DNA of 64,000 nt from Pseudomonadota bacterium (lineage in GTDB: Bacteria > Pseudomonadota > Gammaproteobacteria > Steroidobacterales > Steroidobacteraceae): NCBI GenBank assembly GCA_018241505.1, contig JAFEDS010000002.1, positions 1 through 64,000 of the forward strand, in the 5' to 3' direction. A program made the position numbers and the translations under genes. Below are positions 1-8,635 of this stretch, in pieces. The notes beneath the pieces were generated by a model. The model ran no database searches. It saw only the letters and a list, made by a program, of their open reading frames with translations, and was not told where the DNA came from. Each line of letters opens with the position of its first letter. The first letter of the stretch is position 1.

Positions 1-183
1 CCCAACATCATGAAGGCCAAGAAAAAGCCGCTGGAGACGCTCCCACTGAACACGCTGGGCGTAGAAGCGAAGCAGCAGCTCAAACTCGTGAAATTTGAAC
101 CTCCGGCGCAGCGCCAGAAAGGCGTGCGCGTCAAAGACGCCGGGGAGTTGGTCGAAGCATTGAAGAAGAAGGGGTTGCTCTGA
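1..183 (+). CDS. etfB: Electron transfer flavoprotein subunit beta, C-terminal part (partial)
   Basis: The open frame enters from the left edge and ends at TGA 181-183, giving the last 60 residues. The stretch reads like the C-terminus of EtfB: it starts NIMKAKKKPLE, has a Lys-rich segment and ends in a helix ELVEALKKKGLL. EtfB binds AMP and pairs with EtfA to carry electrons from acyl-CoA dehydrogenases to ETF-ubiquinone oxidoreductase. Its stop overlaps the start of etfA (TGATG), so the two are translationally coupled. The assignment rests on the C-terminal motif and on the etfA neighbour. Confidence 0.88.
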   Translation, partial: PNIMKAKKKPLETLPLNTLGVEAKQQLKLVKFEPPAQRQKGVRVKDAGELVEALKKKGLL

Positions 184-1127
184 TGGCCGCCAAGATTCTC
201 ATCGTTGCCGAGCACGATGGCGCGAAGCTCAATACTAGCACGGCAAAGTCAGTTGCCTGCGCGCGCGGCATTCAAGGCGCCGAAATCATCGTAGCGGTGT
301 TTGCGGCGAAGCCGGATGCGGTGGCCGCCCAGGCCGCCCAATTAGCCGGTGTGACGAAAGTGGTCACCGTGGAAAACGCGGCTAACGAACACGCCCTTGC
401 AGCAGTCCTTGCCCCTCAGGTCGTAGCGCTGGCGAAGGACGCGACTCACGTGTTTGCCGCGTCCACCACCTTCGGGAAGGACCTGATGCCGCGTGTAGCC
501 GCTCTGCTGGGCACGGCGCAAATCAGTGACATCATGGCTGTCGAAAGCGCTAATCGATTCCGGCGCCCGATCTATGCGGGCAATGCGATCGTGACGGTCG
601 AGACCGACCCTGCCTCCAAGATCGTCGGCACCGTTCGCAGCGCGTCGTTCGAAGCTGCACCGGCGGGCGGCTCGGCTCCTGTCGAAAAGGCATCACTCAA
701 CGTTGAGCTGCCCACCCATACGCGCTTCATTTCCGTATCGGCTGCCAAAAGCGACCGCCCGGACTTGCAGACGGCATCGAAGGTGGTATCCGGCGGACGC
801 GCCCTTGGCAGTGCCGATGGCTTCAAGATCCTGTATTCGCTCGCTGACAAGATTGGCGCTGCTGTGGGTGCTTCTCGAGCGGCGGTGGACGCAGGTTATG
901 CGCCGAACGAGCTGCAGGTGGGACAGACCGGGAAGATCATCGCGCCGGAGCTGTACGTGGCCATCGGAATCTCCGGTGCCATTCAGCATCTGACGGGTAT
1001 CAAGGACGCCCGCACGATTGTGGCCATCAACAAGGACGGTGAGGCGCCCATTTTCGAGGTCGCGGACATCGGCCTCGTGGGTGATCTGTTCCAGATCGTG
1101 CCCGAGCTGGAAAAGCTGATTGGCTGA
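183..1127 (+). CDS. etfA: Electron transfer flavoprotein subunit alpha
   Basis: This 314-residue protein has the usual EtfA length. The N-terminal half (about 1-185) is the Rossmann-like ETF domain. The C-terminal half carries the FAD-binding ETF-alpha signature, seen in LYSLADKIGAAVGASRAAVD, in the following GQTGKIIAPELYVAIGISGA, and in HLTGIKDARTIVAINKD. It should transfer electrons from acyl-CoA dehydrogenases to the quinone pool; one such dehydrogenase, for isovaleryl-CoA, lies at 54583-55746. The ATG overlaps the etfB stop. The frame ends 45 bp before a convergent gene, with a hairpin between them. Confidence 0.96.
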   Translation: MAAKILIVAEHDGAKLNTSTAKSVACARGIQGAEIIVAVFAAKPDAVAAQAAQLAGVTKVVTVENAANEHALAAVLAPQVVALAKDATHVFAASTTFGKDLMPRVAALLGTAQISDIMAVESANRFRRPIYAGNAIVTVETDPASKIVGTVRSASFEAAPAGGSAPVEKASLNVELPTHTRFISVSAAKSDRPDLQTASKVVSGGRALGSADGFKILYSLADKIGAAVGASRAAVDAGYAPNELQVGQTGKIIAPELYVAIGISGAIQHLTGIKDARTIVAINKDGEAPIFEVADIGLVGDLFQIVPELEKLIG

Positions 1128-1137
1128 CGCCAAGGCC

Positions 1138-1165
1138 TGCCGGTTGCGAGAGGCCGCGACCGGCA
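1138..1165. terminator. Hairpin between convergent etfA and the MDR oxidoreductase gene
   Basis: TGCCGGTTGCG (1138-1148) pairs with CGCGACCGGCA (1155-1165), an 11-bp stem with one G-U pair and a 6-nt loop. It lies between two convergent stop codons, so a bidirectional terminator is the simplest reading. No T-tract follows on either strand, which weakens the call. Confidence 0.5.
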
Positions 1166-1172
1166 GAGCACG

Positions 1173-2138
1173 TTACAGGTGCTCTGGCGCTACGCGAACG
1201 AGCACCTTTCCGAAACCTTCTCCGCGCATGAGGCGGCCATACGCCTCGGGCGCGGCGGCCAGCCCCTCGGACATGTCCTCGCGATAACGAAACAACCCCG
1301 CCCGGATCCAACTTCCAACCACTCGCTGGAGCTCCGGCAGGCGCTGCAGGTGATCCTGCACAAAGATACCGCGCACGCTCGCTCGGGAATTCAGCACATG
1401 AATGAACGACAGTCCGGTGCTGTAGGCTTCACTCGGGCCACCGAGAATGACACGGGCGTGCGGAGCGAGGCATTCAAACGCGCGCGCCAAACCTTCGCCA
1501 CCGACGGTGTCGAAATAAACATCTACTCCGTCAGGACAGGCATCGTGAATGTGCGCGTCCGGGTCTGTTGAACAGATGCACGCGGCGAAGCCGAGCTGAC
1601 CGACCGCGTACTCACACTTTTCGCGTGAGCTCGCAATTCCAACCGCGCGGGCACCGACGATCCGGGCCGCCTGGCCGACCGTGCAGCCCACCGGGCCGGT
1701 TGGATCCGACACCAGCACCGTTTCGCCCGGCCGTGGCTCGCCCAGGTAGATGAGCCCGCTGTAACCCAGCAATCCGGGCAGTCCCAAAACACCCAGATAC
1801 GCGGAAACAGGCGCACTGTTGGCATCCAATCGCCGCACGCCCTGCCCGCTCGACAACGCAAATTGCTGCCAACCGTTGCGGACCACAACAAACTCACCCG
1901 GTCGATGCTCCGGGTGCCGCGACTCGAGGACTTGCGCAACCGTCTCCCCGCCAACCACGTCGCCTGGATTCAGGCTAACGGTGGGATCGATCGACAGATA
2001 CAGCGTACGGGATAGAAACTGACCGGGTCCCGGTGTGGGAACCGCGGTCGTATCCGCACCAAAGCTCTCCGGCACGGCCCATCCGGCCGGCCGGAGCGCG
2101 CAGAGGATACGGTGATTGCGGTCGCCGGCGTCGTGCAT
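1173..2138 (-). CDS. Zinc-independent MDR-family NADP-dependent oxidoreductase (CurA/leukotriene B4 dehydrogenase-like)
   Basis: The 321-residue protein looks like a medium-chain dehydrogenase/reductase of the prostaglandin reductase/CurA branch. An N-terminal GroES-like domain (about 1-125) carries SRTLYLSIDPT and lacks zinc ligands. A Rossmann domain follows, with VSDPTGPVGCTVGQAARIVG as nucleotide-binding loop and YFDTVGGEGLARAFECLAPH after it. Such enzymes reduce the double bond of alpha,beta-unsaturated carbonyls with NADPH; the substrate here is unknown. The gene lies 26 bp downstream of the peroxiredoxin gene on the same strand. The ribosome-binding site before ATG 2138 is weak, so the start is less certain than the function class. 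Confidence 0.82.
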   Translation of the reverse strand: MHDAGDRNHRILCALRPAGWAVPESFGADTTAVPTPGPGQFLSRTLYLSIDPTVSLNPGDVVGGETVAQVLESRHPEHRPGEFVVVRNGWQQFALSSGQGVRRLDANSAPVSAYLGVLGLPGLLGYSGLIYLGEPRPGETVLVSDPTGPVGCTVGQAARIVGARAVGIASSREKCEYAVGQLGFAACICSTDPDAHIHDACPDGVDVYFDTVGGEGLARAFECLAPHARVILGGPSEAYSTGLSFIHVLNSRASVRGIFVQDHLQRLPELQRVVGSWIRAGLFRYREDMSEGLAAAPEAYGRLMRGEGFGKVLVRVAPEHL

Positions 2139-2164
2139 GACTCAAACTGCGCCGCAGTGGCCAG

Positions 2165-2647
2165 TTAGATCTGGCTGAGAACGTGCTCCGCTGAGGACAC
2201 CTTGAACTGTCCCTTTTCCTCGATATCAACCTGCTTGGCAACGCCGTCCTGCACGACGATGGCGAAGCGCTGGCCGCGCGTGCCCATGCCAAAGCCGCTG
2301 GCATCGAGCTCGAGCCCGAGCGCCTTGGCGTAGTCGCCATTGCCGTCCGCCAGCATCAGGACCTTGTCGCCGACATTGGAAGACTTGCCCCACGCGTTCA
2401 TGACGAACACGTCATTGACCGCCATGCAGGCAATCGTGTCCACACCTTTGGCGCGAATCTGATCGGCCAACTGCACAAATCCCGGCAGATGCTTGGCATC
2501 ACACGTCGGGGTGAAAGCGCCGGGAACGGAGAACAGAACGACCTTCTTTCCCTTGAACAACTCGTCCGTAGTCACGTCCTTGGGCCCGTCTTTGGACATC
2601 GTCTTGAGCTTACCCGCGGGCATGCGGTCGCCGGCCTTGATTGCCAT
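2165..2647 (-). CDS. Peroxiredoxin, Prx5/hybrid-type thioredoxin-fold peroxidase
   Basis: The chosen start (ATG 2647) gives 160 residues, normal for Prx5-type atypical 2-Cys peroxiredoxins. The peroxidatic motif VPGAFTPTCD places the catalytic Cys at position 49, preceded by the conserved Pro and Thr. The conserved Arg lies in FGMGTRGQRFAIVV. The protein reduces hydroperoxides in the cytoplasm, typically with glutathione/glutaredoxin or thioredoxin. The Shine-Dalgarno AGGAGA is 8 nt before this ATG; upstream in-frame ATGs exist, but the nearest sits directly against the AGGAG and is less suitable. The gene follows the TPR gene with a hairpin between them. Confidence 0.92.
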   Translation of the reverse strand: MAIKAGDRMPAGKLKTMSKDGPKDVTTDELFKGKKVVLFSVPGAFTPTCDAKHLPGFVQLADQIRAKGVDTIACMAVNDVFVMNAWGKSSNVGDKVLMLADGNGDYAKALGLELDASGFGMGTRGQRFAIVVQDGVAKQVDIEEKGQFKVSSAEHVLSQI

Positions 2648-2687
2648 GATCAGCATCTCCTGAAAAAACACTAGCGGTTAATGCGGA

Positions 2688-2720
2688 AAGAGGCCGGGAA
2701 GATTACTCCTCCGGCCTCTT
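2688..2720 (-). terminator. Hairpin downstream of the TPR gene
   Basis: AAGAGGCCGG (2688-2697) and CCGGCCTCTT (2711-2720) form a perfect 10-bp stem with a 13-nt loop. It lies between the TPR gene stop and the peroxiredoxin start, both on the minus strand. Read on the minus strand the stem runs into a short T-rich arm (CCTCTTTCC) rather than a full T-tract. It may end or attenuate the tonB-exb transcript. Confidence 0.5.
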
Positions 2721-2772
2721 CTTCGTGAACGTCTTGCGAACGCTTTCAGGTCCGCAAGATCGGGTTCCCTCG

Positions 2773-4065
2773 TTACGCCTGTTTGGCGTGCAGGGCCCAC
2801 AGCTCGGCGATGCGCTCCAGGTTCGCGTCACCCTTGACCGACTTGAAGGACTTCACAGCGTCGTCCTTCTTACCGGTCTTTAGCTGAGCGATACCCAGCA
2901 GGAGCTTCGCTTCGGCTTCGTTGCGCAAGCCGCCCTTCGCCACGCCCTTGCTGAGGTGATCGAGCGCCTTGTCGTACTGCTCGTAGCCGAGATAGGCCAA
3001 TCCCAGGCCGACATTCTTGTCGCCGGTGGAACCGCTGTTGGCATCCTGTTCGACCTTGCCCAGGGTCGCCTGGTCAGCGGCCGCAGCCTTCTTGGCAGAC
3101 TCCAGCAGACGCTGGTTCTTGTCCTTGGTGCGAGCGTCCGTGAACACATTCTTAGCCAGTCCCTTTTCGAGAACGTGCTGAGCCTCACCGGGATTACCCT
3201 GCTCAATAGCAAGCTGGGCCATTTCGGTGTAGTCCGTGGGGTCCTTCAACACATCCAGCTCGTACATCAGGCGGTAGACCTGGAGGGTGTTGCGGTCGCC
3301 GAGGTTCGGGGCGCTACGCACCGAATACAGCAGGTTCTGCCAGTACTCAGGCTTCGGGTGATACTCGACCAGGCGCTCCAGCTCCCTGGTCGTGCACTCG
3401 GAGTCGTTGAGCTTCACGCAGGCGCTGAGCGCAAGCTGCAGCGGCTCATCCTTGGGCGTCCCGCCGGCCTTGAGGGTCTGTGCGATCTGGTCGTCATAGA
3501 ACTTGAGAGTGCCCTTGTAGTCACCCTTCAGATAGTACGACTGTCCGACGAGGGTCTTCATCTCGTCATCGGCAAAGCCACCCTTGATGGCGCGGTTGCC
3601 GTACTCAATCGCCTTGTCGTAGTTCTTGAGCTGGTAGTTCATCTGCGCCACGGCCTTGATACGGCCCGGCAGTTCCTTCTCATCCAGAAAGCCGTCGTTG
3701 ATCTCGGCTTCGAACGCCTTGGAGGCTTCCGCGTAGTTGTTGGTCTTGGCGTAAGCGACACCCTCCAGCTCATTGATGATGTGCTGGTCGTAAGGGGTCT
3801 TCTTCGCATTACCCTCCGCTTCCTTCAGCTTGACGAGCGCGTCGGAATACTTCTTCGCCTGCAGCGCGTCGTTGGCCGCCTTCAGGGTCGGCGCCAGGTC
3901 CCTGCTGACCTTGTTCTTGCTGTCCTTTTCCTTGTCAGCCGCCAGCGCGGGATGGCCGGAGAGCAGCGCCGAGGCGCCTATCACGGCAACACCCATCACC
4001 AGGGCGCGTGCCACCAGGGAGCGATTTGCCAGAGACTTTGTCGAGAGGCTTTTTACTTTCATCAT
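2773..4065 (-). CDS. Exported tetratricopeptide-repeat protein of the TonB/Exb operon
   Basis: This 430-residue protein has an N-terminal signal-like segment (hydrophobic core LVMGVAVIGASALLSG, then HPALAADKE as a likely cleavage region near residue 43). The rest is a helical solenoid of TPR-like units, for example DALVKLKEAEGNAKKTPYD and LAYLGYEQYDKALDHLSKGV. It should act in the periplasm as a scaffold. The gene is last in the tonB-exbB-exbD-exbD series, 7 nt after the second exbD, so it is probably co-translated and serves the same energised transport machine. An exact partner cannot be read from the sequence. Two adjacent ATG codons open the frame; either could be used. Confidence 0.82.
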   Translation of the reverse strand: MMKVKSLSTKSLANRSLVARALVMGVAVIGASALLSGHPALAADKEKDSKNKVSRDLAPTLKAANDALQAKKYSDALVKLKEAEGNAKKTPYDQHIINELEGVAYAKTNNYAEASKAFEAEINDGFLDEKELPGRIKAVAQMNYQLKNYDKAIEYGNRAIKGGFADDEMKTLVGQSYYLKGDYKGTLKFYDDQIAQTLKAGGTPKDEPLQLALSACVKLNDSECTTRELERLVEYHPKPEYWQNLLYSVRSAPNLGDRNTLQVYRLMYELDVLKDPTDYTEMAQLAIEQGNPGEAQHVLEKGLAKNVFTDARTKDKNQRLLESAKKAAAADQATLGKVEQDANSGSTGDKNVGLGLAYLGYEQYDKALDHLSKGVAKGGLRNEAEAKLLLGIAQLKTGKKDDAVKSFKSVKGDANLERIAELWALHAKQA

Positions 4066-4072
4066 TCGCCTG

Positions 4073-4495
4073 TTAATCGTGGAACTCGGAAGTGTTCACA
4101 AACCCGATCTTCTTCATACGATTGCGCTGGGCCGAGGCCAGTACCTTCGCGACGTAGTCGTACTTCGCACGACGATCGGGGCGCAGGTGAATCTCCGGCT
4201 GCACGTCCTTCTTGGCTTCCTCGTTGAAGTAGCCTTCGAGCTGACCCAGGTTCTGCACCACTGTGCCGTTCCAGACCACAGTGCCGTCGAAATCGATCTC
4301 GAGGTCGATCACCTCGGGACGCTGATCCGGCGGCGGCGGGTTGTTGTTCTGGGGCATGTCGAGCTTCACCGCGTGCGTCATGATGGGCAGCGACACGATC
4401 AGGGTCACCAGAAGCACCAACATCACGTCGATCAACGGCGTGGTGTTGATGTCGCACATAACTGCACCGGAGGCGGTGCCTACACTCATTGCCAT
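4073..4495 (-). CDS. exbD: ExbD/TolR family biopolymer transport protein (second copy)
   Basis: This 140-residue protein has the ExbD layout: a short cytoplasmic N-terminus, one membrane segment and a periplasmic domain. The segment INTTPLIDVMLVLLVTLIV contains the conserved proton-carrying Asp. The periplasmic part ends with a fold similar to the neighbour's (PEIHLRPDRRAKYDYVAKVL). ExbD works with ExbB to turn proton motive force into movement of TonB. It follows another exbD by 24 nt, so the operon encodes two non-identical ExbD subunits. An insertion NNNPPPPDQRPEV distinguishes this copy. It is followed 7 nt later by the TPR gene. Confidence 0.92.
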   Translation of the reverse strand: MAMSVGTASGAVMCDINTTPLIDVMLVLLVTLIVSLPIMTHAVKLDMPQNNNPPPPDQRPEVIDLEIDFDGTVVWNGTVVQNLGQLEGYFNEEAKKDVQPEIHLRPDRRAKYDYVAKVLASAQRNRMKKIGFVNTSEFHD

Positions 4496-4519
4496 GTTCT
4501 ATTTCTCCTGGAGGCGGTT

Positions 4520-4960
4520 CTACTGCGGTGAGCGGCCCAGGCCGCGGTCAGGCTCCGTGAGGAACCCCACCTTGACGATGCCGCCGCGCTGAATTGCGTA
4601 CAGCACGCGTCCCACCGCCTCGAACTTCGCATCCTTGTCGGCACGAATGTGTACTTCGGGCTGCGGCTTGATGACCGCGGAAGCCTTGATGTTGGCAAGC
4701 AGATCCTCCTTGTTGGGCATCCGCCTGTCGTTCCAGTAAATGTTGCCTTCCTTGTCGACCGCTACCGTGATGTTTTCCGGCTTGGTCTGCGTCGGAATGT
4801 TGACTGCCTTCGGCAGCTCGACCTTCACGGTCTTGTTGATGACGGGAATGGTGATGAGGAAGATGATGAGCAGCACCAACATGACGTCCACGAGGGGCGT
4901 CGTGTTGATATTGCTCATTACGGAATTTTCTTCCCCGGAATTGCCGACCTGCATTGCCAT
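4520..4960 (-). CDS. exbD: ExbD/TolR family biopolymer transport protein (first copy)
   Basis: A 146-residue ExbD-type subunit. The membrane segment reads INTTPLVDVMLVLLIIFLI, with the conserved Asp that carries protons. The periplasmic domain includes KPQPEVHIRADKDAKFEAVG, which is closely related in pattern to the adjacent second copy. The protein should form the stator channel with ExbB in the inner membrane and energise TonB-dependent outer-membrane receptors. The gene lies 74 nt downstream of exbB and 24 nt upstream of the second exbD. Its C-terminus, DRGLGRSPQ, is longer than in the partner. Confidence 0.93.
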   Translation of the reverse strand: MAMQVGNSGEENSVMSNINTTPLVDVMLVLLIIFLITIPVINKTVKVELPKAVNIPTQTKPENITVAVDKEGNIYWNDRRMPNKEDLLANIKASAVIKPQPEVHIRADKDAKFEAVGRVLYAIQRGGIVKVGFLTEPDRGLGRSPQ

Positions 4961-5034
4961 GGAGCGAAATCCTCAAAAAGCTTTCCGGTGACCCCATCGC
5001 TGGCGCGCACCGGAAAGCGGTGTGACTCGAATGC

Positions 5035-5778
5035 TTACTTCCGGATCGCTGCTGCAGGGGCTGCGGCCGGACGGGCACCACCGGATTCACTGGCGCCGAC
5101 GCGGGCACCGCTCACCAGGTAGGCATGCAGATCACTCGCGAAGTTCCGCAGGGCGTCCTGGATGAGCTTGTTGCGGCCCAGCAGCCAGTTGTAGCCCATG
5201 ACCGCGGGAACGGCGACGAACAGACCGATGGCGGTCATGATCAGCGCCTCACCGACGGGACCCGCGACCTTGTCGATGCTCGCCTGGCCGGCGATACCGA
5301 TGCCGACGAGGGCCTGCAGAATGCCCCAGACGGTGCCGAACAGACCGACGAACGGAGCAACGGAACCGACGGTCGCCAGGAGGCCCAGGCCCGCGTTCAG
5401 CTTGCTGTTCACCTGGTCGACGGCGCGTTGCAGCGACATGGTGATCCACTCGTGCAGATCGATCCGGTCCGTCAGGCGCCCGTCATGGTGCGAAGCGGCA
5501 CGCAGGCCGTCCTCGGCAACCAGGCGGAAGTCATCGCCCTTCTTCAGGCGCTCCACGCCGTCCTTGATGGAGGGGGCGGTCCAGAACTGCTTTTCAGCAA
5601 CCCGGGCCGACTGCTTGAGCTTGCGCTGATCCCACAGCTTCGTGAGGATCACATACCACGAAGCAAGAGACATGATAATCAGAAGAATGAGTACGGAGCG
5701 GGTTACGAGACCGCCCGTTGCCCAGAGTGCTTCCAGGCCATACGGATTGTCGGTGGTGACGGGGGCTGTGTTTTCCAT
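5035..5778 (-). CDS. exbB: MotA/TolQ/ExbB proton channel family protein
   Basis: This 247-residue protein has an N-terminal membrane helix (about residues 24-45, LVTRSVLILLIIMSLASWYV), a cytoplasmic region, then two helices containing LLATVGSVAPFVGLFGTVWG and EALIMTAIGLFVAVPAVMGY. These are the typical ExbB proton-channel helices with their conserved Thr and Pro residues. It should form the pentameric core around ExbD and drive TonB. An AGGA ribosome-binding site stands 5-6 nt before ATG 5778. The gene lies 52 nt downstream of tonB. TolQ is an alternative name, but the tonB neighbour favours ExbB. Confidence 0.94.
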   Translation of the reverse strand: MENTAPVTTDNPYGLEALWATGGLVTRSVLILLIIMSLASWYVILTKLWDQRKLKQSARVAEKQFWTAPSIKDGVERLKKGDDFRLVAEDGLRAASHHDGRLTDRIDLHEWITMSLQRAVDQVNSKLNAGLGLLATVGSVAPFVGLFGTVWGILQALVGIGIAGQASIDKVAGPVGEALIMTAIGLFVAVPAVMGYNWLLGRNKLIQDALRNFASDLHAYLVSGARVGASESGGARPAAAPAAAIRK

Positions 5779-5830
5779 AGTTTCCTCGAATCACGAAAAG
5801 CCGGGCAGAGCCCGGCATCTAATAGTCGTT

Positions 5831-6475
5831 TTAGTTTCTGAGCTGGAACTTGATGCGGAATCCAAAGCAGCTGGCGATCGGATTGCCGTCCTCGGTCGCA
5901 GGCTTATAACGCCCGCTGGCGGCCTTTGCCAGTTTCAATGCGCCTTCATCGAGCCGTGAGATGCCGGAGGTCTGTTCAATCTTCGGCTCCTCGGTCAGCT
6001 TGCCCTTCGTGTCAGTGCAGACATGCACTGTCGCCGTGCCCGATTCTCCGAGGCGCGCCGACGCCGACGGATAGTAATCGTCGGTCGACGGGAAGTTCTT
6101 ACCCGGTCCGCCCGAAACGCGCACCGGCTGGTGGGTCGGGGCGGGTGGCGGCGGAGGTGCCACAACGGGCCTGTTGGTCGTGTCCTGGATCGCGGTCGAC
6201 TGGGTTTCAACCGGCATGTCGATCTGTACATCCGGCGGTGGAACCTCGACGGGGGGGCGTTCCATCTGCGGCGGTGGCGGTGGCGGTGGCTGGTCCTGCT
6301 GCTTGACCTCGTCGATGACGGCGGTCTGCAGGGGTGGGGCCACCAGCTCAATCGCCCGTTGGGCAAGTCCTGTGGCGAGAGCCCAGACAATGAAGACGTG
6401 GAGGCCGAGGATCCCGACTACGACGATCGTTCGGCGCGTGAAGAAATTTGTGTCTTGTACGTAAGATGATGCCAT
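5831..6475 (-). CDS. tonB: TonB family energy transducer
   Basis: This 214-residue protein has a short N-terminus, one membrane anchor (VVVGILGLHVFIVWALA) with a His at position 26 matching the functionally important His of TonB anchors, then a Pro-rich periplasmic spacer with runs such as PPPPPPPQMERPP. The C-terminal TonB domain (about 120-214) contains GESGTATVHVCTDTKGKL and ends FGFRIKFQLRN. It links the ExbBD motor to outer-membrane receptors. It is the first gene of the operon; the usual Ser in the anchor is replaced by Gly. The ribosome-binding site before ATG 6475 is weak. Confidence 0.93.
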   Translation of the reverse strand: MASSYVQDTNFFTRRTIVVVGILGLHVFIVWALATGLAQRAIELVAPPLQTAVIDEVKQQDQPPPPPPPQMERPPVEVPPPDVQIDMPVETQSTAIQDTTNRPVVAPPPPPAPTHQPVRVSGGPGKNFPSTDDYYPSASARLGESGTATVHVCTDTKGKLTEEPKIEQTSGISRLDEGALKLAKAASGRYKPATEDGNPIASCFGFRIKFQLRN

Positions 6476-6796
6476 GAGTTGATGCGGCGTCGCTGTTACA
6501 TTCCCAAATGTTCAGGTCCAAACCGAGCAGCGCAAAGTAGCTGGCTTTCTTGCGCCCTGCAAGGTGTCGGACCCGGCCCCGAGCATGACGGCCATTCCGC
6601 CGACGTGCTCATTCATACATTTAAAACGGATGCGCGTGGCCTCTTGGGCTGACGCACGCTCGATTTTAATATCCCCTCGAGTGCTTCGATGATTGCGACG
6701 TGCGCTTGCAGATCGACGACACGGCGCGCCGTGCGCGTCAACGAATTCCGGCCCAACTCTAACCTCTGCCCACTGCACTGACAACTCCGCCTAAGC
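6476..6796. other. Intergenic region between ilvD and tonB
   Basis: No convincing gene is seen in these 321 nt; the longest frame (minus, about 90 residues) is Arg/Ala-rich and resembles nothing I know. The region must hold the promoter of the tonB-exb operon on the minus strand. A perfect 14-nt palindrome CACGGCGCGCCGTG occupies 6720-6733 and could be a binding site or part of an ilvD terminator. I cannot place a confident -35/-10 pair. Confidence 0.5.
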
Positions 6797-8494
6797 TCAA
6801 GAATTCCCACGTGGCGCGGTCACCGCCCCCGTGGCGGCACTGCCCACCAGAAACGCGTATTTTGCCAAGACCCCGGCCGTCGCATACGGCTTGCGCGGTT
6901 TCCATGCCGCCCGCCTCCGCCGTAGTTCCGCCGCAGATATTTCGGCATGGATCGTGCGTTTCACCGCGTCTATGGTCACGACATCGCCGTTGCGCAGCAG
7001 CCCAATGGGTCCACCCACCGCGGCCTCAGGGGAGATATGTCCAACCACGAAGCCGTGGCTGCCTCCCGAGAACCGGCCGTCAGTGATCAGCGCCACTTTA
7101 TCCCCTAATCCGCGGCCCATGATGGCCCCGGTCGGACTCAGCATTTCGCGCATTCCAGGGCCCCCTTTGGGTCCCTCCTGCCTTATCACCACGACATCCC
7201 CGGCACGTACAGTGCCAGCGAGGATGGCCTCGGTAGCCCGTTCTTCCCCTTCGAAGACTCGTGCCCTACCGCTGAAACTCAGTCCTTCCTTGCCCGTGAT
7301 CTTGGCGACCGCGCCCTCCGGCGCTACGTTCCCGTACAGAATAACGAGATGGCTATCCTTCTTCAGCGGATCGGATAGCGGCCGCACGATTTCCTGCCCA
7401 GCAAGATACATGCCCGTGTTGGCGAGATTCTGCGCCATTGTCCGGCCGGTCACGGTCAGACAATCGCCGTGCAGAAGACCCGCTTCCAGCAGCATTTTCA
7501 TCAAGGGTTGGATGCCGCCGATCGCTATCAACTCCGACATCAGGTAACGGCCGCTGGGCCTGACATCGGCCAGCACCGGCACCCGTTTGCCGATCCGCGT
7601 GAAATCATCCAACGTGAGTTTCACTTGGGCATCGTTGGCGATTGCCAGCAGGTGCAGTACGGCGTTGGTTGAGCCGCCGAGCGCTATCACCACGCTGATT
7701 GCGTTCTCGAATGCCTTGCGAGTCAGTATGTCGCGCGGCCGGATCCCTTCCTTGACCAGGTGTACGACTGCTTCACCGGCGCGCCTGCTGTCAGCGCGCT
7801 TGTCGTCACTCACCGCCTCCTGCGCGGAGCTGCCTGGCAACGAAAGGCCGAGCGCCTCCAGCGCCGAGGCCATCGTGTTGGCCGTGTACATGCCACCGCA
7901 ACTGCCGGGCCCGGGAATCGCGGTCCGCTCCACTTCCTGCAATTGTTCGTCGGAAATCTTGCCGGCAGCACGCGCGCCGACCGCTTCAAACACCGAGACG
8001 ATGTCGCGCCGCTGGCCACCCGGACGGATCGTGCCACCGTAGACAAAGACGGAAGGACGGTTGAGACGCGCCATCGCCATCGCACAGCCCGGCATGTTCT
8101 TGTCGCAGCCGCCGATGGCTACGAAACCATCGAAGCCTTCGGCTCCGACCACTGTTTCGATCGAGTCGGCGATCACTTCGCGCGACACGAGCGAGTAACG
8201 CATGCCGGGCGATCCCATCGAGATACCGTCCGACACGGTGATGGTGTTGAAGAGAACGCCCTTGCCGCCGCCGGCATCCGCTCCGCTGACAGCCTCGCGG
8301 GCGAGCTCGGCGATATGCATGTTGCAAGGGGTGAGGTTGGCCCACGTGGAGGCAATGCCGATCTGCGGCTTGGCGAAATCCGCATCCTGGAAACCCACTG
8401 CACGCAACATGGCGCGCGACGGAGCCTGCTTGATTCCATCCACTACGAGCCGCGAGCTGGCCCGTGCGTCCACCTGTTTCTTTTTCGAAGCCAT
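6797..8494 (-). CDS. ilvD: Dihydroxy-acid dehydratase
   Basis: A 565-residue enzyme of normal length for the short-type IlvD/Edd family. It dehydrates 2,3-dihydroxy-isovalerate and 2,3-dihydroxy-3-methylvalerate to the 2-oxo acids of the Val/Ile/Leu pathway. Iron-sulfur ligands are visible at Cys57 (NLTPCNMH), Cys130 ([10 protein letters not shown]) and Cys199 ([15 protein letters not shown]), which suggests a [2Fe-2S] type enzyme. The C-terminal signature SDGRFSGG appears as [20 protein letters not shown]. It lies apart from, but close to, the ilvC-leu operon on the opposite strand. A GGGGAAGG ribosome-binding site precedes ATG 8494. Confidence 0.97.
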   Translation of the reverse strand: MASKKKQVDARASSRLVVDGIKQAPSRAMLRAVGFQDADFAKPQIGIASTWANLTPCNMHIAELAREAVSGADAGGGKGVLFNTITVSDGISMGSPGMRYSLVSREVIADSIETVVGAEGFDGFVAIGGCDKNMPGCAMAMARLNRPSVFVYGGTIRPGGQRRDIVSVFEAVGARAAGKISDEQLQEVERTAIPGPGSCGGMYTANTMASALEALGLSLPGSSAQEAVSDDKRADSRRAGEAVVHLVKEGIRPRDILTRKAFENAISVVIALGGSTNAVLHLLAIANDAQVKLTLDDFTRIGKRVPVLADVRPSGRYLMSELIAIGGIQPLMKMLLEAGLLHGDCLTVTGRTMAQNLANTGMYLAGQEIVRPLSDPLKKDSHLVILYGNVAPEGAVAKITGKEGLSFSGRARVFEGEERATEAILAGTVRAGDVVVIRQEGPKGGPGMREMLSPTGAIMGRGLGDKVALITDGRFSGGSHGFVVGHISPEAAVGGPIGLLRNGDVVTIDAVKRTIHAEISAAELRRRRAAWKPRKPYATAGVLAKYAFLVGSAATGAVTAPRGNS

Positions 8495-8635
8495 TAATCG
8501 AGAACCTTCCCCGTCCCTTAAAGCTTAAAGTATTTTCATCCCCATTGGCCACCCCAAGCGTACTACGGATTGGCGTTGAGTTTGGATCCCGATGGGGGAT
8601 GCGCCGCATTATGCCCGTGCGGCAACCGACAAATT

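Noticed and set aside
2956-4227. Long plus-strand frame of 423 residues opposite the TPR gene
   Set aside because: It is antisense to a gene with signal peptide, TPR pattern and operon context; the product lacks recognisable motifs and has the Leu/Val/Arg bias of a GC-rich shadow frame.
6512-6784. Minus-strand frame of 90 residues between ilvD and tonB
   Set aside because: No ribosome-binding site, no recognisable motif, and amino-acid composition typical of random GC-rich frames.
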